A stretch of DNA of 64,000 nt from Gracilibacillus orientalis (GTDB lineage: Bacteria > Bacillota > Bacilli > Bacillales > Amphibacillaceae). Shown here piece after piece: positions 45,477-54,841 of this stretch; within the stretch, counting starts at the first letter, position 1; the number at the start of each line of letters is the position of its first letter. The notes below the pieces were generated by a model. The model worked only from the letters and a program-made list of their open reading frames with translations, had not been told where the DNA came from and did no database searches. The position numbers and the translations under genes were made by a program. The DNA lies in assembly GCF_900114645.1 (NCBI RefSeq), contig NZ_FOTR01000012.1:1-64000 (forward strand). The letters are read 5' to 3'.

Positions 45477-45854
45477 ATGTCTGTCACTCCTGAAGGTTTA
45501 AAGGGTTACACTACTTTCGAATCGGTTAAGAAGCGCCCTGATTCACAGCTGGAAAAAGACATCTTTGAAGCTAAGGTATATATAAATAACATAGTTGAAA
45601 AGCCACTAGATGAACATGAAGAGTTACCTGATGAGCTAGAAATAGCTTGGTTGAAGGTGGCTCAATTTTATGCACTCATTAATAGTGATGAATCCATGGC
45701 CAAAGGCTACAAATCCGAGAAGATAGGAGACTACTCCTATACCTTATCAGATGGTAGTAGCTTAACCATGCCTGATATTTCATCCTTGCTAGCAGAATTT
45801 ATTCCAGATGATGGGGGAAATAAAGGCTTTTTTATGAGGATGAGGTCATTATGA
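45477..45854 (+). CDS. YqbG-like head-tail connector (DUF3199)
   Basis: A 125-aa helical protein (YTTFESVKKRPDSQLEKDIFEAKVYIN...LPDELEIAWLKVAQFYAL) with a YSYTLSDGSS loop, fitting the DUF3199 / gp6-like connector group that completes the head. ATG at 45477 has AGAGGAG 8 nt upstream; in-frame GTG and ATG at 45468 and 45471 are too close to it. Confidence 0.8.
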   Translation: MSVTPEGLKGYTTFESVKKRPDSQLEKDIFEAKVYINNIVEKPLDEHEELPDELEIAWLKVAQFYALINSDESMAKGYKSEKIGDYSYTLSDGSSLTMPDISSLLAEFIPDDGGNKGFFMRMRSL

Positions 45855-46204
45855 GTTATGAAAGCTTACTAACCGATACGTGCTCTATTTTTCATTTGAA
45901 TTCGCGTTCTTCAGGTGGTAAATGGGGCATTCCTTCTGATGATAGGCAACAGGATCATTATTATGCTGATAATCCTGATGTAGAAGAGCAGTCATGCTAC
46001 TTCGTTGAGAAAAACCAAAGCATAACTCAAGGCGAACCTAACAACGAAATAATTCAAACCTATCGTGTGCATTTTCCTATAGATGCAGATATCCAAATTA
46101 ATGACAAGGTTGTCTGGGAGGGCATTACTTTAAAGGCTCAAAAACCTCGAAACATAAAGGATCACCACATTGAGGTCAACCTTGTGAGGAGGGTTAATCT
46201 ATGA
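45851..46204 (+). CDS. xkdH: YqbH/XkdH-like head-tail joining protein (DUF3599)
   Basis: A 117-aa beta-rich protein opening SYESLLTDTCSIFHL, typical of the XkdH/DUF3599 group, with QTYRVHFPIDADIQINDKVVWEG near residue 75. This is the stopper-like part of the head-tail connector. Both its start and its end overlap neighbouring genes by 4 nt. Confidence 0.82.
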   Translation: MSYESLLTDTCSIFHLNSRSSGGKWGIPSDDRQQDHYYADNPDVEEQSCYFVEKNQSITQGEPNNEIIQTYRVHFPIDADIQINDKVVWEGITLKAQKPRNIKDHHIEVNLVRRVNL

Positions 46205-46728
46205 AGGGTGAAATTAATTTTGACATAGAAATCGAGGGGTTAGATGAGTTTATAAGTGCATTGAAAAACACTGAGAAAGGTGGATTCGCTGAACAATTAG
46301 GTCTTTGGCTAGAAGCTATTGGAATTGATTTTCTAGACATTGTACAGGACGAGATTGTCCGCACTGAGACTGTTGATACTAGGAATCTTTTAAACTCATT
46401 TAGTAGAGGTGACTCAGAAAACCTCTGGAGCATAAGTAGCGGAGGAATGGTACTTGATATAGGTACCAATCTTAATTATGCATCCTTTGCAAATGATGGC
46501 CACTTCACTGTGGACCCAAATTCGGGGAAGGATAGACGCTGGGTTCCAGGTCGGTGGTTAGGCGATCGATTTGAATATGACCCGAGTGAGCGCGAAACGG
46601 GCATGCTTTTGAAAATCACCTGGATAGATGGTACTGGCTATTGGGACAATGCACTTGCCATCTTAGATAAGACATTTGAAAAGAGTTTAGATCGGTTGCT
46701 GCAAAAGTGGCTTGATTCTAATTTTTAA
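46201..46728 (+). CDS. xkdI: HK97 gp10-like / XkdI tail completion protein
   Basis: A 175-aa protein with gp10-type features: an N-terminal helix (IEGLDEFISAL), a TRNLLNSF segment and a late YASFANDGHFTV...RRWVPGRWLGDRF block. It is expected to cap the tail or join it to the head. It lies in the XkdI position. Confidence 0.85.
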   Translation: MKGEINFDIEIEGLDEFISALKNTEKGGFAEQLGLWLEAIGIDFLDIVQDEIVRTETVDTRNLLNSFSRGDSENLWSISSGGMVLDIGTNLNYASFANDGHFTVDPNSGKDRRWVPGRWLGDRFEYDPSERETGMLLKITWIDGTGYWDNALAILDKTFEKSLDRLLQKWLDSNF

Positions 46729-46740
46729 GGTGGTGGTTAA

Positions 46741-47181
46741 TTGAATCAAGAAATAGGATCCATCATGGCATATCTGTATCAACTGTTTCGAGTAAAGATC
46801 TACGATTTGAAGTTGCCACAAGACTTCAAAGTACCATCCCTGTATTTCCCAGTACCGACATCTTTCAGCAGTAATGATACAAATCAGACGTACTTGAAAA
46901 GCTACACGTTGAACGTCAAGTTGTTTCACCATGATAGCAAACTAGCTTATTACAAAGCTGAAGAATTAGCAGATCATATCGCTAACAATCGTGAAGTCAT
47001 ACCGATGGTAGATGTAGAAGGGGAGAAAACAGGCGACTATATCCGGTTCAATCGTATTGAAACAAGGATAGGTGAAAATGGAGTGGCTATACTTATATTG
47101 AACTGGGACAGTCGTTACCATTACCACCATGATGAAGCGCCAGCAATACAATATGTTGATATTACAAGTGGGGTGAAATAA
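46741..47181 (+). CDS. xkdJ: XkdJ/YqbJ-like tail protein
   Basis: A 146-aa tail-terminator-like protein (YLYQLFRVKIYDLKLPQDFKVPSLYFPVP...YTLNVKLFHHDSKLAYYKAEELADHI). TTG start with AGGTGGTGGTTAA upstream. It sits between the gp10-like gene and the sheath region, as in PBSX. Confidence 0.8.
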   Translation: MNQEIGSIMAYLYQLFRVKIYDLKLPQDFKVPSLYFPVPTSFSSNDTNQTYLKSYTLNVKLFHHDSKLAYYKAEELADHIANNREVIPMVDVEGEKTGDYIRFNRIETRIGENGVAILILNWDSRYHYHHDEAPAIQYVDITSGVK

Positions 47182-47424
47182 TTGAGCAATGAAAAAGCGA
47201 TTAAAAAAACTGAGGAGATTGTTAAACCAGCTGTTTCCACAGCAAAGACTATTAAAAAAGAAACAGAATTTCCCTTGTATGAGTTAAGAGAGCACAGTCT
47301 TGAACTCTTTGGCGTGAAGTCAGAGGTCATTGATGGTGCTTTTTTAAATTACAAAAATGTGAAAGCAACTAAAAAGCAGGCAGAGAACTTAATTAAGTCC
47401 TTTCTCAAGAAGGAGGTAAAGTAA
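47182..47424 (+). CDS. YqzN/YkzM (XkzA-like) domain protein
   Basis: An 80-aa protein. The C-terminal half (FPLYELREHSLELFGVKSEVIDGAFLN...KKQAENLIKSFLKKEV) matches the short YqzN/YkzM domain that lies ahead of the sheath gene in PBSX and skin. TTG start directly after the preceding stop, GGGGTGAAA upstream. The function is unknown. Confidence 0.78.
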   Translation: MSNEKAIKKTEEIVKPAVSTAKTIKKETEFPLYELREHSLELFGVKSEVIDGAFLNYKNVKATKKQAENLIKSFLKKEVK

Positions 47425-47425
47425 T

Positions 47426-48769
47426 ATGAATGGTGGAACATTTACACCTGGTGTAGAAAAAATACGTCCAGGTATTTACTTTAATTTTCAAATACTAGCG
47501 AATGAACGTATTTCAACTGGTGAACGAGGTCGGGCTGCACTTCCTCTCGTATTAGGTTGGGGAGAGTCAAAGAAAATGATAGAAATTAACACTGAAAACG
47601 ATGCAAGAAATCGTTTGGGGGTCGATATTACTGATCCAACAATGTCTTTATTAAGAGAGGCAAAGAAACGTAGTGCCACAGTACTTGTATATCGTGTGAA
47701 CACAGGAGAGAAAGCTTCCGCAATAGTGAGGGGTGGGGGTGAAGAGAGTGAGGAGCAATCCGTCACAGCGTTATATGGCGGTATAAAAGGGAATGATATT
47801 CGAATCGTCGTAGCCCCTAACGTCCTTGACGAGACAAAGAAAGATGTTACAACTATTTTTGATACTCGTGAAGTTGATAAGCAAACTGTAACTACTTTTG
47901 AAGAATTGGAGAACAATCAATATGTAGAATTTACGGGATCTGGGGAAATTGAAGATACAGCTGGTACAAATCTTGCAGGCGGATCTAATGGTACTGTTGC
48001 TAATGAGGATTACGTTGATTTCATCGGAGCAGCGGAATCAGAGCATTTTGATACTATTGGGTTACCAATCGATGAGGAAGCACTGAAAGCAACATTTGTT
48101 TCCTTTGTTCGCCGTTTACGCGATGGCCAGGGTATTAAGGTACAAGGTGTTTTGCCAAATTATCCAGGTAACTATGAGGGGATCATTAATGTTACCAATG
48201 CTGTTGCTTTGACTAATCGTGAATTGACAGTACCAGAAACTGTTGCATGGGTAACAGGTGCTAGTGCCGGTGCTACTTTACAACAATCACTTACTTTTAT
48301 GGAATATGAAGGTGCTATTGATGTTAAGCCGCGTTTTGACAATGATCAGATCGAGCAACGTCTTCAAAGAGGCGAATTTTTGTTTACTTATAATGCTCGG
48401 GACAAGAGTGTCACTGTTGAACAAGATATCAATTCAATCACTGGAACAAGTAAGTTGCGGAAAAATAAAATTGTCCGCATTTTAGATGCAATTAACAATG
48501 ATATTACTCGTAGCTTGAAAGAATCAATTAAAAACCGTAAAAATACTGGTCAAGATATCCCAGCTAATGCTGATGGTGTTCAAATCATTCAAACGGCTGT
48601 GTCTATTTACTTGAATGAATTGCAAGAAAATAATATCATTCAAAACTTTGACCAAAGTGAAGATGTGGTTATTGAATTAACTGCTGCAGGTGATGGTGTC
48701 TTAGTAAATCTAGGAGTTCAGCCAACGGATAGTCTTGAGAAATTCTATTTTAATGTAACAGTTGAATAA
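47426..48769 (+). CDS. xkdK: Tail sheath protein, XkdK-like
   Basis: A 447-aa contractile-tail sheath protein. The N-terminal GGTFTPGVEKIRPGIYFNF, the central VLVYRVNTGEKASAIV and the C-terminal RILDAINNDITRSLKESIKNRKNTGQ blocks are typical of PBSX/skin sheath. Its presence defines a myovirus-type contractile tail. AAGGAGGTAAAGTA precedes the ATG. Confidence 0.94.
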   Translation: MNGGTFTPGVEKIRPGIYFNFQILANERISTGERGRAALPLVLGWGESKKMIEINTENDARNRLGVDITDPTMSLLREAKKRSATVLVYRVNTGEKASAIVRGGGEESEEQSVTALYGGIKGNDIRIVVAPNVLDETKKDVTTIFDTREVDKQTVTTFEELENNQYVEFTGSGEIEDTAGTNLAGGSNGTVANEDYVDFIGAAESEHFDTIGLPIDEEALKATFVSFVRRLRDGQGIKVQGVLPNYPGNYEGIINVTNAVALTNRELTVPETVAWVTGASAGATLQQSLTFMEYEGAIDVKPRFDNDQIEQRLQRGEFLFTYNARDKSVTVEQDINSITGTSKLRKNKIVRILDAINNDITRSLKESIKNRKNTGQDIPANADGVQIIQTAVSIYLNELQENNIIQNFDQSEDVVIELTAAGDGVLVNLGVQPTDSLEKFYFNVTVE

Positions 48770-48778
48770 TACGTTATC

Positions 48779-48807
48779 CAAAAGAGATCCTAAGGGGTCT
48801 CTTTTTA
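48779..48807 (+). terminator. Terminator-like hairpin between sheath and tube genes
   Basis: AAAGAGATCC-TAAG-GGGTCTCTTTTT, 9 nt after the sheath stop, ending in T5. It may lower expression of genes after the sheath, adjusting protein ratios. Confidence 0.75.
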
Positions 48808-48830
48808 TCATGAAAAAGGAGTGAGAATAC

Positions 48831-49277
48831 ATGTCATTACGTTCAAGAGATGTAATAAGCGGAAAAGAGGGGCGTTTATTCCTTGATGGGGAAGAGATGG
48901 CACAAATCAAGTCATTTGAAGCGACGGTTGAGAAAAACAAAGAAGAAGTACCAATCATGGGTCGTCGAATGATGGGGCATAAAACGAATGGTGCAAGTGG
49001 TTCTGGAACAATGACATTGCATAAGGTGACTTCCCAAATGGTAAAAATTATGATTGATTATGTAAAAACGGGTGTTGACCCATATTTTACATTGCAATCA
49101 GTTCTTGATGATAAAACTTCTGGCAGGGGTACGGAGCGAGTGACCTTATATGAAGTTAACTTCGATAGCGCTAAGGTTGCCGGATTAGATGCTGAAACAG
49201 CTGCTTTGGAAGAAGAAGTACCATTTACATTTGAGGACCTAGACTTACCAGAAGAATTAAGATCAGACTTCAATTAA
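48831..49277 (+). CDS. xkdM: Tail tube protein, XkdM-like
   Basis: A 148-aa tube protein inside the sheath. RSRDVISGKEGRLFLDGEEMAQIKSFEATVEKNKEEVPIMGRRM, cited in part, and NGASGSGTMTLHKV are typical. AAAAAGGAGTGAGAATAC precedes the ATG. It follows the sheath gene, as in all PBSX-like clusters. Confidence 0.93.
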   Translation: MSLRSRDVISGKEGRLFLDGEEMAQIKSFEATVEKNKEEVPIMGRRMMGHKTNGASGSGTMTLHKVTSQMVKIMIDYVKTGVDPYFTLQSVLDDKTSGRGTERVTLYEVNFDSAKVAGLDAETAALEEEVPFTFEDLDLPEELRSDFN

Positions 49278-49338
49278 TCAGAGAGCGATTAACTTCGCTC
49301 TTTTTCAATTTATAAACCAAATTAGAGGAGAGATTTAA

Positions 49339-49821
49339 ATGACTGAAAACTATGAAAACACATCTGAAAATCAAGAGGAAAGTACAACTGTAGTGAACGA
49401 TATTTCCTTTTTTATGCCAGGTAAAGTTGAAAAGGCTGACGAAATTAAAGCACCTATTTCTAAACGTTATAAAGATAACCAAGGAAACATTATTCCATTT
49501 GTATTTAAGCCAATCACCACGGAGCGTGTTGATGAATTAGAGAAACAGAGTATGAAGATGGTGAAGCAAAAAGGTCGTCATATTGGCCAAGAGTTAGATC
49601 AAGCACGTTTTATGGCTAGAATTGCTGTTGAATCTACTATATTCCCAGATTTCAAATCTAAGGAACTTCGTCAGGCCTATAAAACAGAAGATCCGATTGA
49701 GGTGGCTAAAAAGGTCTTAAATATAGCGGGTGAATTTAGTGGATGGCTGTCGAAAGCTTCAGAAGTAAATGGTTTTGATGAAACGCCAGATGATCTAGAA
49801 GAATTAGCAAAAAACTCATAA
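49339..49821 (+). CDS. xkdN: Tail assembly chaperone, short product (XkdN-like)
   Basis: A 160-aa zero-frame product. The segment DNQGNIIPFVFKPITTERVDELEKQSMK and QARFMARIAVESTIFPDFKSKELRQAYKTEDP match XkdN-type chaperones, which coat the tape measure during tail assembly. The last codons read GCA AAA AAC TCA TAA, so the A-AAA-AAC slippery site lies right before the stop (49809-49815). TTAGAGGAGAGAT precedes the ATG. Confidence 0.88.
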   Translation: MTENYENTSENQEESTTVVNDISFFMPGKVEKADEIKAPISKRYKDNQGNIIPFVFKPITTERVDELEKQSMKMVKQKGRHIGQELDQARFMARIAVESTIFPDFKSKELRQAYKTEDPIEVAKKVLNIAGEFSGWLSKASEVNGFDETPDDLEELAKNS

Positions 49822-49997
49822 GAGAAGGTAATAAAGACGCGGTTTATCTACATTATGCAATGCATGAGCTGCATTATTCGCCTTCTCAATTGTTAGAACT
49901 TTATGAAGCACCTAGAAATTTTAAGGCTTTTTTATACGGTTCTATTGATTTCTTATTAGAAGAACGTGCGAAAGAATCCAAGAAAAAAAATACATAG
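49815..49997 (+). CDS. Tail assembly chaperone extension reached by -1 frameshift
   Basis: From the slippery A-AAA-AAC the -1 frame stays open for 60 codons: LIREGNKDAVYLHYAMHELH...FLLEERAKESKKKN, ending TAG at 49997. It has no ribosome site of its own. The fused long product would be 159 + 60 = 219 aa, analogous to lambda gpGT. The counterpart in PBSX is the short ORF between xkdN and xkdO. The peptide reads as real helical protein, which supports programmed frameshifting. Confidence 0.82.
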   Translation, partial: LIREGNKDAVYLHYAMHELHYSPSQLLELYEAPRNFKAFLYGSIDFLLEERAKESKKKNT

Positions 49998-50011
49998 AAA
50001 GGGGGTAACCA

Positions 50012-53000
50012 ATGGCTAAATTAACCGCAAGATTTGAGATGGTAGATAAAATCAGCAAAAAAATGCGTTCTTTTCGTGGAGAATTAGATATGGTCAATAA
50101 ACGGAAAAAGGCAATGAGTAAACCAGCGGTGTTTGAAGTTAGGGATCGAGCTACTAAGCAATTGAAGAACATACGAAAGACAGCTGATAAGTTATCGACT
50201 AACCGAACTGTAACACTTGCTGTAGCTGATAAAATGACAAAACCAATGGCAGGGATTAATAAGTATTTACAAAGAAAATTCCCTAAATCCCACACTCTAC
50301 TAATGCAGGTAAAAGACAACGCTACAAGAGATATGCGAAGTATCAATGATTTTATTAAACGTCGTATGCCTAGGGCACATGAAATCATGGTGCAAGCACG
50401 CGATCGATCGAGAACAGTTCTTGAAAGAATTAGAAGATATCTTGGCAAGAATATATTAGGTGCTCATATGTTTGAAGTGCTGGTCCGTGATAAAGCTATG
50501 CCAACCCTACAAAGGATTGCTAGCTACACCAAACGTCAACTTGCTCGAGGATATAACTTCTCGGTACGAGCCATTGATATTGCAACCAAGACAGTTGGCC
50601 GTATTGCTTCGTATACAGGCAGGGTAATTCCAAAAGTTAGGAATTTTACCGTTCGTGCCATCGATAGTGCTTCTAGAGTGATTGGTTCAGTTAAGAGAGC
50701 ATTATTTTCAGTGCCAACTATGATTACAGTAGGGTTAGCTGTGGTCGGGTTAGGTAGTGTTGGGGCTTCTACGTTAGGTGCTGCTATGAATTTTGAAGGT
50801 TATGAAGTAGCTATGCAACACTGGTTGGACGGAAATAAAAAAGAAGCTGATAAACTGGTCAACTGGATGGGGCAATTCGCGGATAAAACGCCATTCAGTA
50901 GCCCTGACTTATTCCCAGCACTATCTCGAGGTGTAGGGTTAACCAGCGGAGATGTCAATCAAGCTAAATCATTATTAGAAATCGCCACAAACATGGCGGC
51001 TTTAACACCAGGACGCACAGTAGCCGACGCTATGGAAGCTCTCGGCGGTGCTCAAATGGGTCAGTTTGAAATGATGAAAGGCTATAACGTCGCCATGACC
51101 AAAGAAGAATACGACAATATGGGCGGATGGGAAAGTTTTATCGGCATGGTCGATAAAGAATTTAAGGACGGAGCTCTTAAGTTCTCGCAAACGGCATCTG
51201 GACAAGTTTCAACATTAAAAGGTTACACATCATCTATCTTCCGTGAGGCTGGAGTCGGCATTCTCGAATCTATGACCCCTCGCTTAAACGCCATAACAAA
51301 TTGGTTAGACAATAACCAAGAAAAGTGGGGAGAATGGAAAAACACAGTACAACAAGCTGGTGAACAAGGTGCTGAATGGATATTTTCCAAGCTGGAAGGT
51401 GCTTTTTCCTACCTTCGTGACAACTACCTTGAAAATGATGAGTTTAAAAACCTTGGTTTCGAAGGAAAAGTTAAATTTATCATGGAAGATCTAGGGGCAT
51501 GGTGGGATAAAACAGGGCGACCTTGGCTTGTAGAAGTAAGTAAAGATGTCGGCGAAGCTGTTTTTAATGGTGTGACTTGGGGGATCAAAGAAGGGTTTAA
51601 AGGAATTGGCTCTATGTGGGCAGACGCTTTTAAAGATCCTAGTGTAGGTAGTTTCGCGAGTGCAGGAATAGCCACTGCAATTGGCGCGTCTGTTATATCC
51701 TTACTCGTTAGCCCCTTAATTGCAGCATTTAAAATAGGTGGCTCCATCATAAGAGCAGCCCTGAGCGCCGGAAGGTGGATAGGTGGGCTATTCGGTAAAG
51801 GAAAGGGCAAAGGACCAAAACCACCAGTACCTCCCGTTTCTAGTGGGGGCACACAAAAGAAATCACCAACAACTACCAACAGAAAAAGAACACCTGTCTA
51901 CACGAATCCTTGGTTCAATAAAGGTGAAAGACCTCAAACAAACATGTCAAAGCAAGGTGGATCTAAACTCACTAAAGGATTGGATTCTTTCGGAAAAGGT
52001 TTAGGAGCGTTCGCTAAAAGAGTGCCTGTACTGGGGACTATTTTAGGAGCTGGAGCTATCCTTACTGCGCCAAAAGAGCAAAAAGGAAAAGCTATCGGAA
52101 GTGTCGGTGGTGGACTTGGTGGAGCGGCAACAGGTGCTGCAATAGGTTCTATCATCCCAGGAATAGGAACTGCTATTGGAGGCATAATCGGGGGTATTGC
52201 TGGATCATTTGGTGGAGAAAAACTCGGTGGATGGCTTGGCGATAATTGGGATACAATTAAAACCAAAGCAAGCGGAGCTGCAACATCTGTTGGAGATGCC
52301 TTCAATACTACTAAAGAAAAGATCAGCAACACTTTATTTAGTGGTGACTGGTGGAGTGAAAAGTGGAACGGGGTAAAGGATTGGACATCGGAAAAATGGC
52401 AAAATGCAACAGATACCTGGGATACCGTTAAGGAATCGATTTCAAGTACTATCTTCAGCGGAGACTGGTGGTCTGGAAAATGGGAAAGTGTCAAAGAAAC
52501 AGCCACTTCGACTATATTCAGTGCTGGATGGTGGGCTGAACAAGCTGGTAAAGTTTACGGTTTCCTTGAAGGCACCATATTCAGCGGTGAATGGTGGTCT
52601 GAAAAATGGGAAGTTGTAAAGGAAGTTACTGCAGGCACTATGTTCGACCCTAGTTGGTGGGGAGAAAAATGGCAAGGTGTTAAAGATTGGACATCTGAAA
52701 AATGGGAGAGCTTCACTGACATTTGGGATGCCGGAGTAGAAGCTATAAGTAGCACTGTTTTTAGTGGTGAATGGTGGAGTGAGAAATGGCAAGGTGTCAA
52801 AGACTGGACGTCCGAGAAGTGGAGCACATTTACTGATGTATGGGACGCAGGCATGGCAGCCATCAACAGCACTGTATTCAATGGTGCTTGGTGGGGAGAA
52901 AAATGGCAAGGCGTTAAGGACTGGACATCAGAAAAATGGGATGGTTTCACAGATGTATGGGATGCAGGTGTAAAGGCAATAAGCGATACCGTTTTCAATG

Positions 53001-54841
53001 GTGAATGGTGGAAAGGTCATTGGGATGATACTGTCGGTTGGGCTCAAGAAAAATGGGACGGAGCACAGGAAGTGTGGGACTCTGTTAAAACCTCTCTTGG
53101 CGATACATTGTTTGACGGTTCTTGGTGGAAAGGCAAATGGGATGATGTCAGCGGATGGGCCCAGGAGAAACTAAGTGGCGTTGGAACTTTGGTATCTGGG
53201 TTAGTTGACAATGTTAAAGAAAGGTTTAGTTCTGGTCGTGATCAAGGTAATGAAACAGCGGAAAAATACGCTAACGGCGGCATGATCACTAGACCCCATT
53301 TAGGACTAGTCGGCGAAGCTGGTCCAGAAATGATTATTCCTTTATCGTCAGGTAGACGCGGACGCGCTATGCAATTGTATAATCAAACAGGTGAAATGCT
53401 AGGAGTAAAGCCATACGCTAACGGCGGCTTAGCTGGTGGTTCGGTGAAAGCTGTTAAACCTCAAACAGTTCAAGCTGCCGTTAATGCCGGTTCAGTATCT
53501 ATTCAAGGAATGGGCAAAGAAGCGAAATTATATGGTGAGTCATATACAAATGCAGTCGCTTCTGGAATAAACAATAATGTTGTTCCAATCAACAAATGGA
53601 AAAATAATAACATCGAAAATCCAATGCAGAGTGTTGTTAAAGAAGCAGTTGGATTCGGTTCTGGTACCGTCACATCGTTCTCGACAGGGCAAAATTCAAC
53701 ACAGACGAAGACTGATGCACACTTAGATACACAAGTAAAAGCACCATTCAAGGTGATTGAAGGTGGAGCTTCCGAGTGGGGTAAGGGTACTGTTAGCGGA
53801 TTCCGTTCTGGTCAAGATTCTTCTCTAACAGGCACAAGGCCGTATCTTGTATCTAACGTTCATACTCCATTCGAGGAGACTAAGGCTAAAGGATCTGGAT
53901 GGGGTTCCGGAGCGATATCTCAATTTGTTGCTGGTATGCGTTCAGAAGACTCGAAAGTTCAAGAAGCATCCAAATACCTTGCTGAACAAGTGGACAAAAC
54001 GTTCAAAGCAGAGTTGGGAATCAATTCTCCGTCCCGTGTCATGGAGAAAGACGGCATGTGGACAGCTCTGGGGATTGTAAAAGGATTTGGTAAAGTAGAT
54101 ATCAAAGCGTTTGCTGAAAAACAAGCCGGATCACTTGCAGCTGCTTTTTCCGGAATGGGTGCCATTGGAGGTAACGTTAGCGAATGGATTAGAACTGCAA
54201 TGATGATTACAGACGTTCCGTCATCTTGGTTAGGTCCACTAAGTGTAATTGCTCAAAAGGAATCTGGCGGTAATCCTAGAGCACAAAACAACTGGGATAT
54301 CAATGCTAAGCGTGGTATACCATCGAAAGGGCTTATGCAGACGATAGGACCAACTTTCAACGCTTATAAAGGAAACGGGATGGAAGATATATTCAATCCG
54401 ATACACAATGCTGTGGCAGCTATCAATTACATCAAGTCTCGATATGGAAATGTTTTTAATGTTCCAGGAATCAAGTCAATGGCATCTGGCGGTGCTTATC
54501 GTGGTTACTGGAAAGGTACTAAAGGTCCGTTACGAAGTGGTGAAACGGCTTGGGTTGGTGAACGTGGTCCGGAACTTGTTAATTTGCCAAGAGGATCCGA
54601 GGTATTATCAAACAGAGAGAGTAAGCGCGTTGCATCCAATCAGGTTTCTGCTGCAACAGGAAATAGTAGACATAGATCATCCGGAGGGAGCAAAGGTAGT
54701 GTAATCTTGAACTTCAACGGTGATAATCATTTTTATAATGATGAGGATGAAGCAGGCTTCGTAGGCAAGGTCAAAAGTGCTGTTGAACAGATTGTGAAAG
54801 ATGAATACAACGAGGGAGGAGAGGTGGTAGTCAATGACTAA
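50012..54841 (+). CDS. xkdO: Tape measure protein with C-terminal lytic transglycosylase domain, XkdO-like
   Basis: A 1609-aa protein that sets tail length. The N-terminus (about 1-230) is a basic helical repeat region (RAIDxATxxVGRIxSYT units). Hydrophobic segments follow (236-260, 540-570, and Gly-rich helices near 700-735). A Trp-rich region at about 770-1060 repeats [ST]x[FI]xGxWWxxKW nine times. A TP901-type end with NGG...GEAGPEMIIPL is near 1085-1115. Near 1410-1475 an SLT domain has Glu1417 (AQKESGGNP), which would cut cell wall during infection. GGGGGTAACC precedes the ATG. Confidence 0.92.
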   Translation: MAKLTARFEMVDKISKKMRSFRGELDMVNKRKKAMSKPAVFEVRDRATKQLKNIRKTADKLSTNRTVTLAVADKMTKPMAGINKYLQRKFPKSHTLLMQVKDNATRDMRSINDFIKRRMPRAHEIMVQARDRSRTVLERIRRYLGKNILGAHMFEVLVRDKAMPTLQRIASYTKRQLARGYNFSVRAIDIATKTVGRIASYTGRVIPKVRNFTVRAIDSASRVIGSVKRALFSVPTMITVGLAVVGLGSVGASTLGAAMNFEGYEVAMQHWLDGNKKEADKLVNWMGQFADKTPFSSPDLFPALSRGVGLTSGDVNQAKSLLEIATNMAALTPGRTVADAMEALGGAQMGQFEMMKGYNVAMTKEEYDNMGGWESFIGMVDKEFKDGALKFSQTASGQVSTLKGYTSSIFREAGVGILESMTPRLNAITNWLDNNQEKWGEWKNTVQQAGEQGAEWIFSKLEGAFSYLRDNYLENDEFKNLGFEGKVKFIMEDLGAWWDKTGRPWLVEVSKDVGEAVFNGVTWGIKEGFKGIGSMWADAFKDPSVGSFASAGIATAIGASVISLLVSPLIAAFKIGGSIIRAALSAGRWIGGLFGKGKGKGPKPPVPPVSSGGTQKKSPTTTNRKRTPVYTNPWFNKGERPQTNMSKQGGSKLTKGLDSFGKGLGAFAKRVPVLGTILGAGAILTAPKEQKGKAIGSVGGGLGGAATGAAIGSIIPGIGTAIGGIIGGIAGSFGGEKLGGWLGDNWDTIKTKASGAATSVGDAFNTTKEKISNTLFSGDWWSEKWNGVKDWTSEKWQNATDTWDTVKESISSTIFSGDWWSGKWESVKETATSTIFSAGWWAEQAGKVYGFLEGTIFSGEWWSEKWEVVKEVTAGTMFDPSWWGEKWQGVKDWTSEKWESFTDIWDAGVEAISSTVFSGEWWSEKWQGVKDWTSEKWSTFTDVWDAGMAAINSTVFNGAWWGEKWQGVKDWTSEKWDGFTDVWDAGVKAISDTVFNGEWWKGHWDDTVGWAQEKWDGAQEVWDSVKTSLGDTLFDGSWWKGKWDDVSGWAQEKLSGVGTLVSGLVDNVKERFSSGRDQGNETAEKYANGGMITRPHLGLVGEAGPEMIIPLSSGRRGRAMQLYNQTGEMLGVKPYANGGLAGGSVKAVKPQTVQAAVNAGSVSIQGMGKEAKLYGESYTNAVASGINNNVVPINKWKNNNIENPMQSVVKEAVGFGSGTVTSFSTGQNSTQTKTDAHLDTQVKAPFKVIEGGASEWGKGTVSGFRSGQDSSLTGTRPYLVSNVHTPFEETKAKGSGWGSGAISQFVAGMRSEDSKVQEASKYLAEQVDKTFKAELGINSPSRVMEKDGMWTALGIVKGFGKVDIKAFAEKQAGSLAAAFSGMGAIGGNVSEWIRTAMMITDVPSSWLGPLSVIAQKESGGNPRAQNNWDINAKRGIPSKGLMQTIGPTFNAYKGNGMEDIFNPIHNAVAAINYIKSRYGNVFNVPGIKSMASGGAYRGYWKGTKGPLRSGETAWVGERGPELVNLPRGSEVLSNRESKRVASNQVSAATGNSRHRSSGGSKGSVILNFNGDNHFYNDEDEAGFVGKVKSAVEQIVKDEYNEGGEVVVND
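52338..53200 (+). repeat. Trp-rich internal repeats in the tape measure gene
   Basis: Nine units built on F-x-x-x-W-W, the most regular about 117 bp (39 residues) long with WWxEKWQGVKDWTSEKW followed by a TDxWDAGxxAI segment. Successive copies are similar in DNA too, so the array probably grew by duplication. Tape measure length should change with copy number. Confidence 0.85.

Noticed and set aside
51424-52998. Several long minus-strand frames opposite the tape measure gene
   Set aside because: They mirror the repetitive coding strand and lack ribosome sites.
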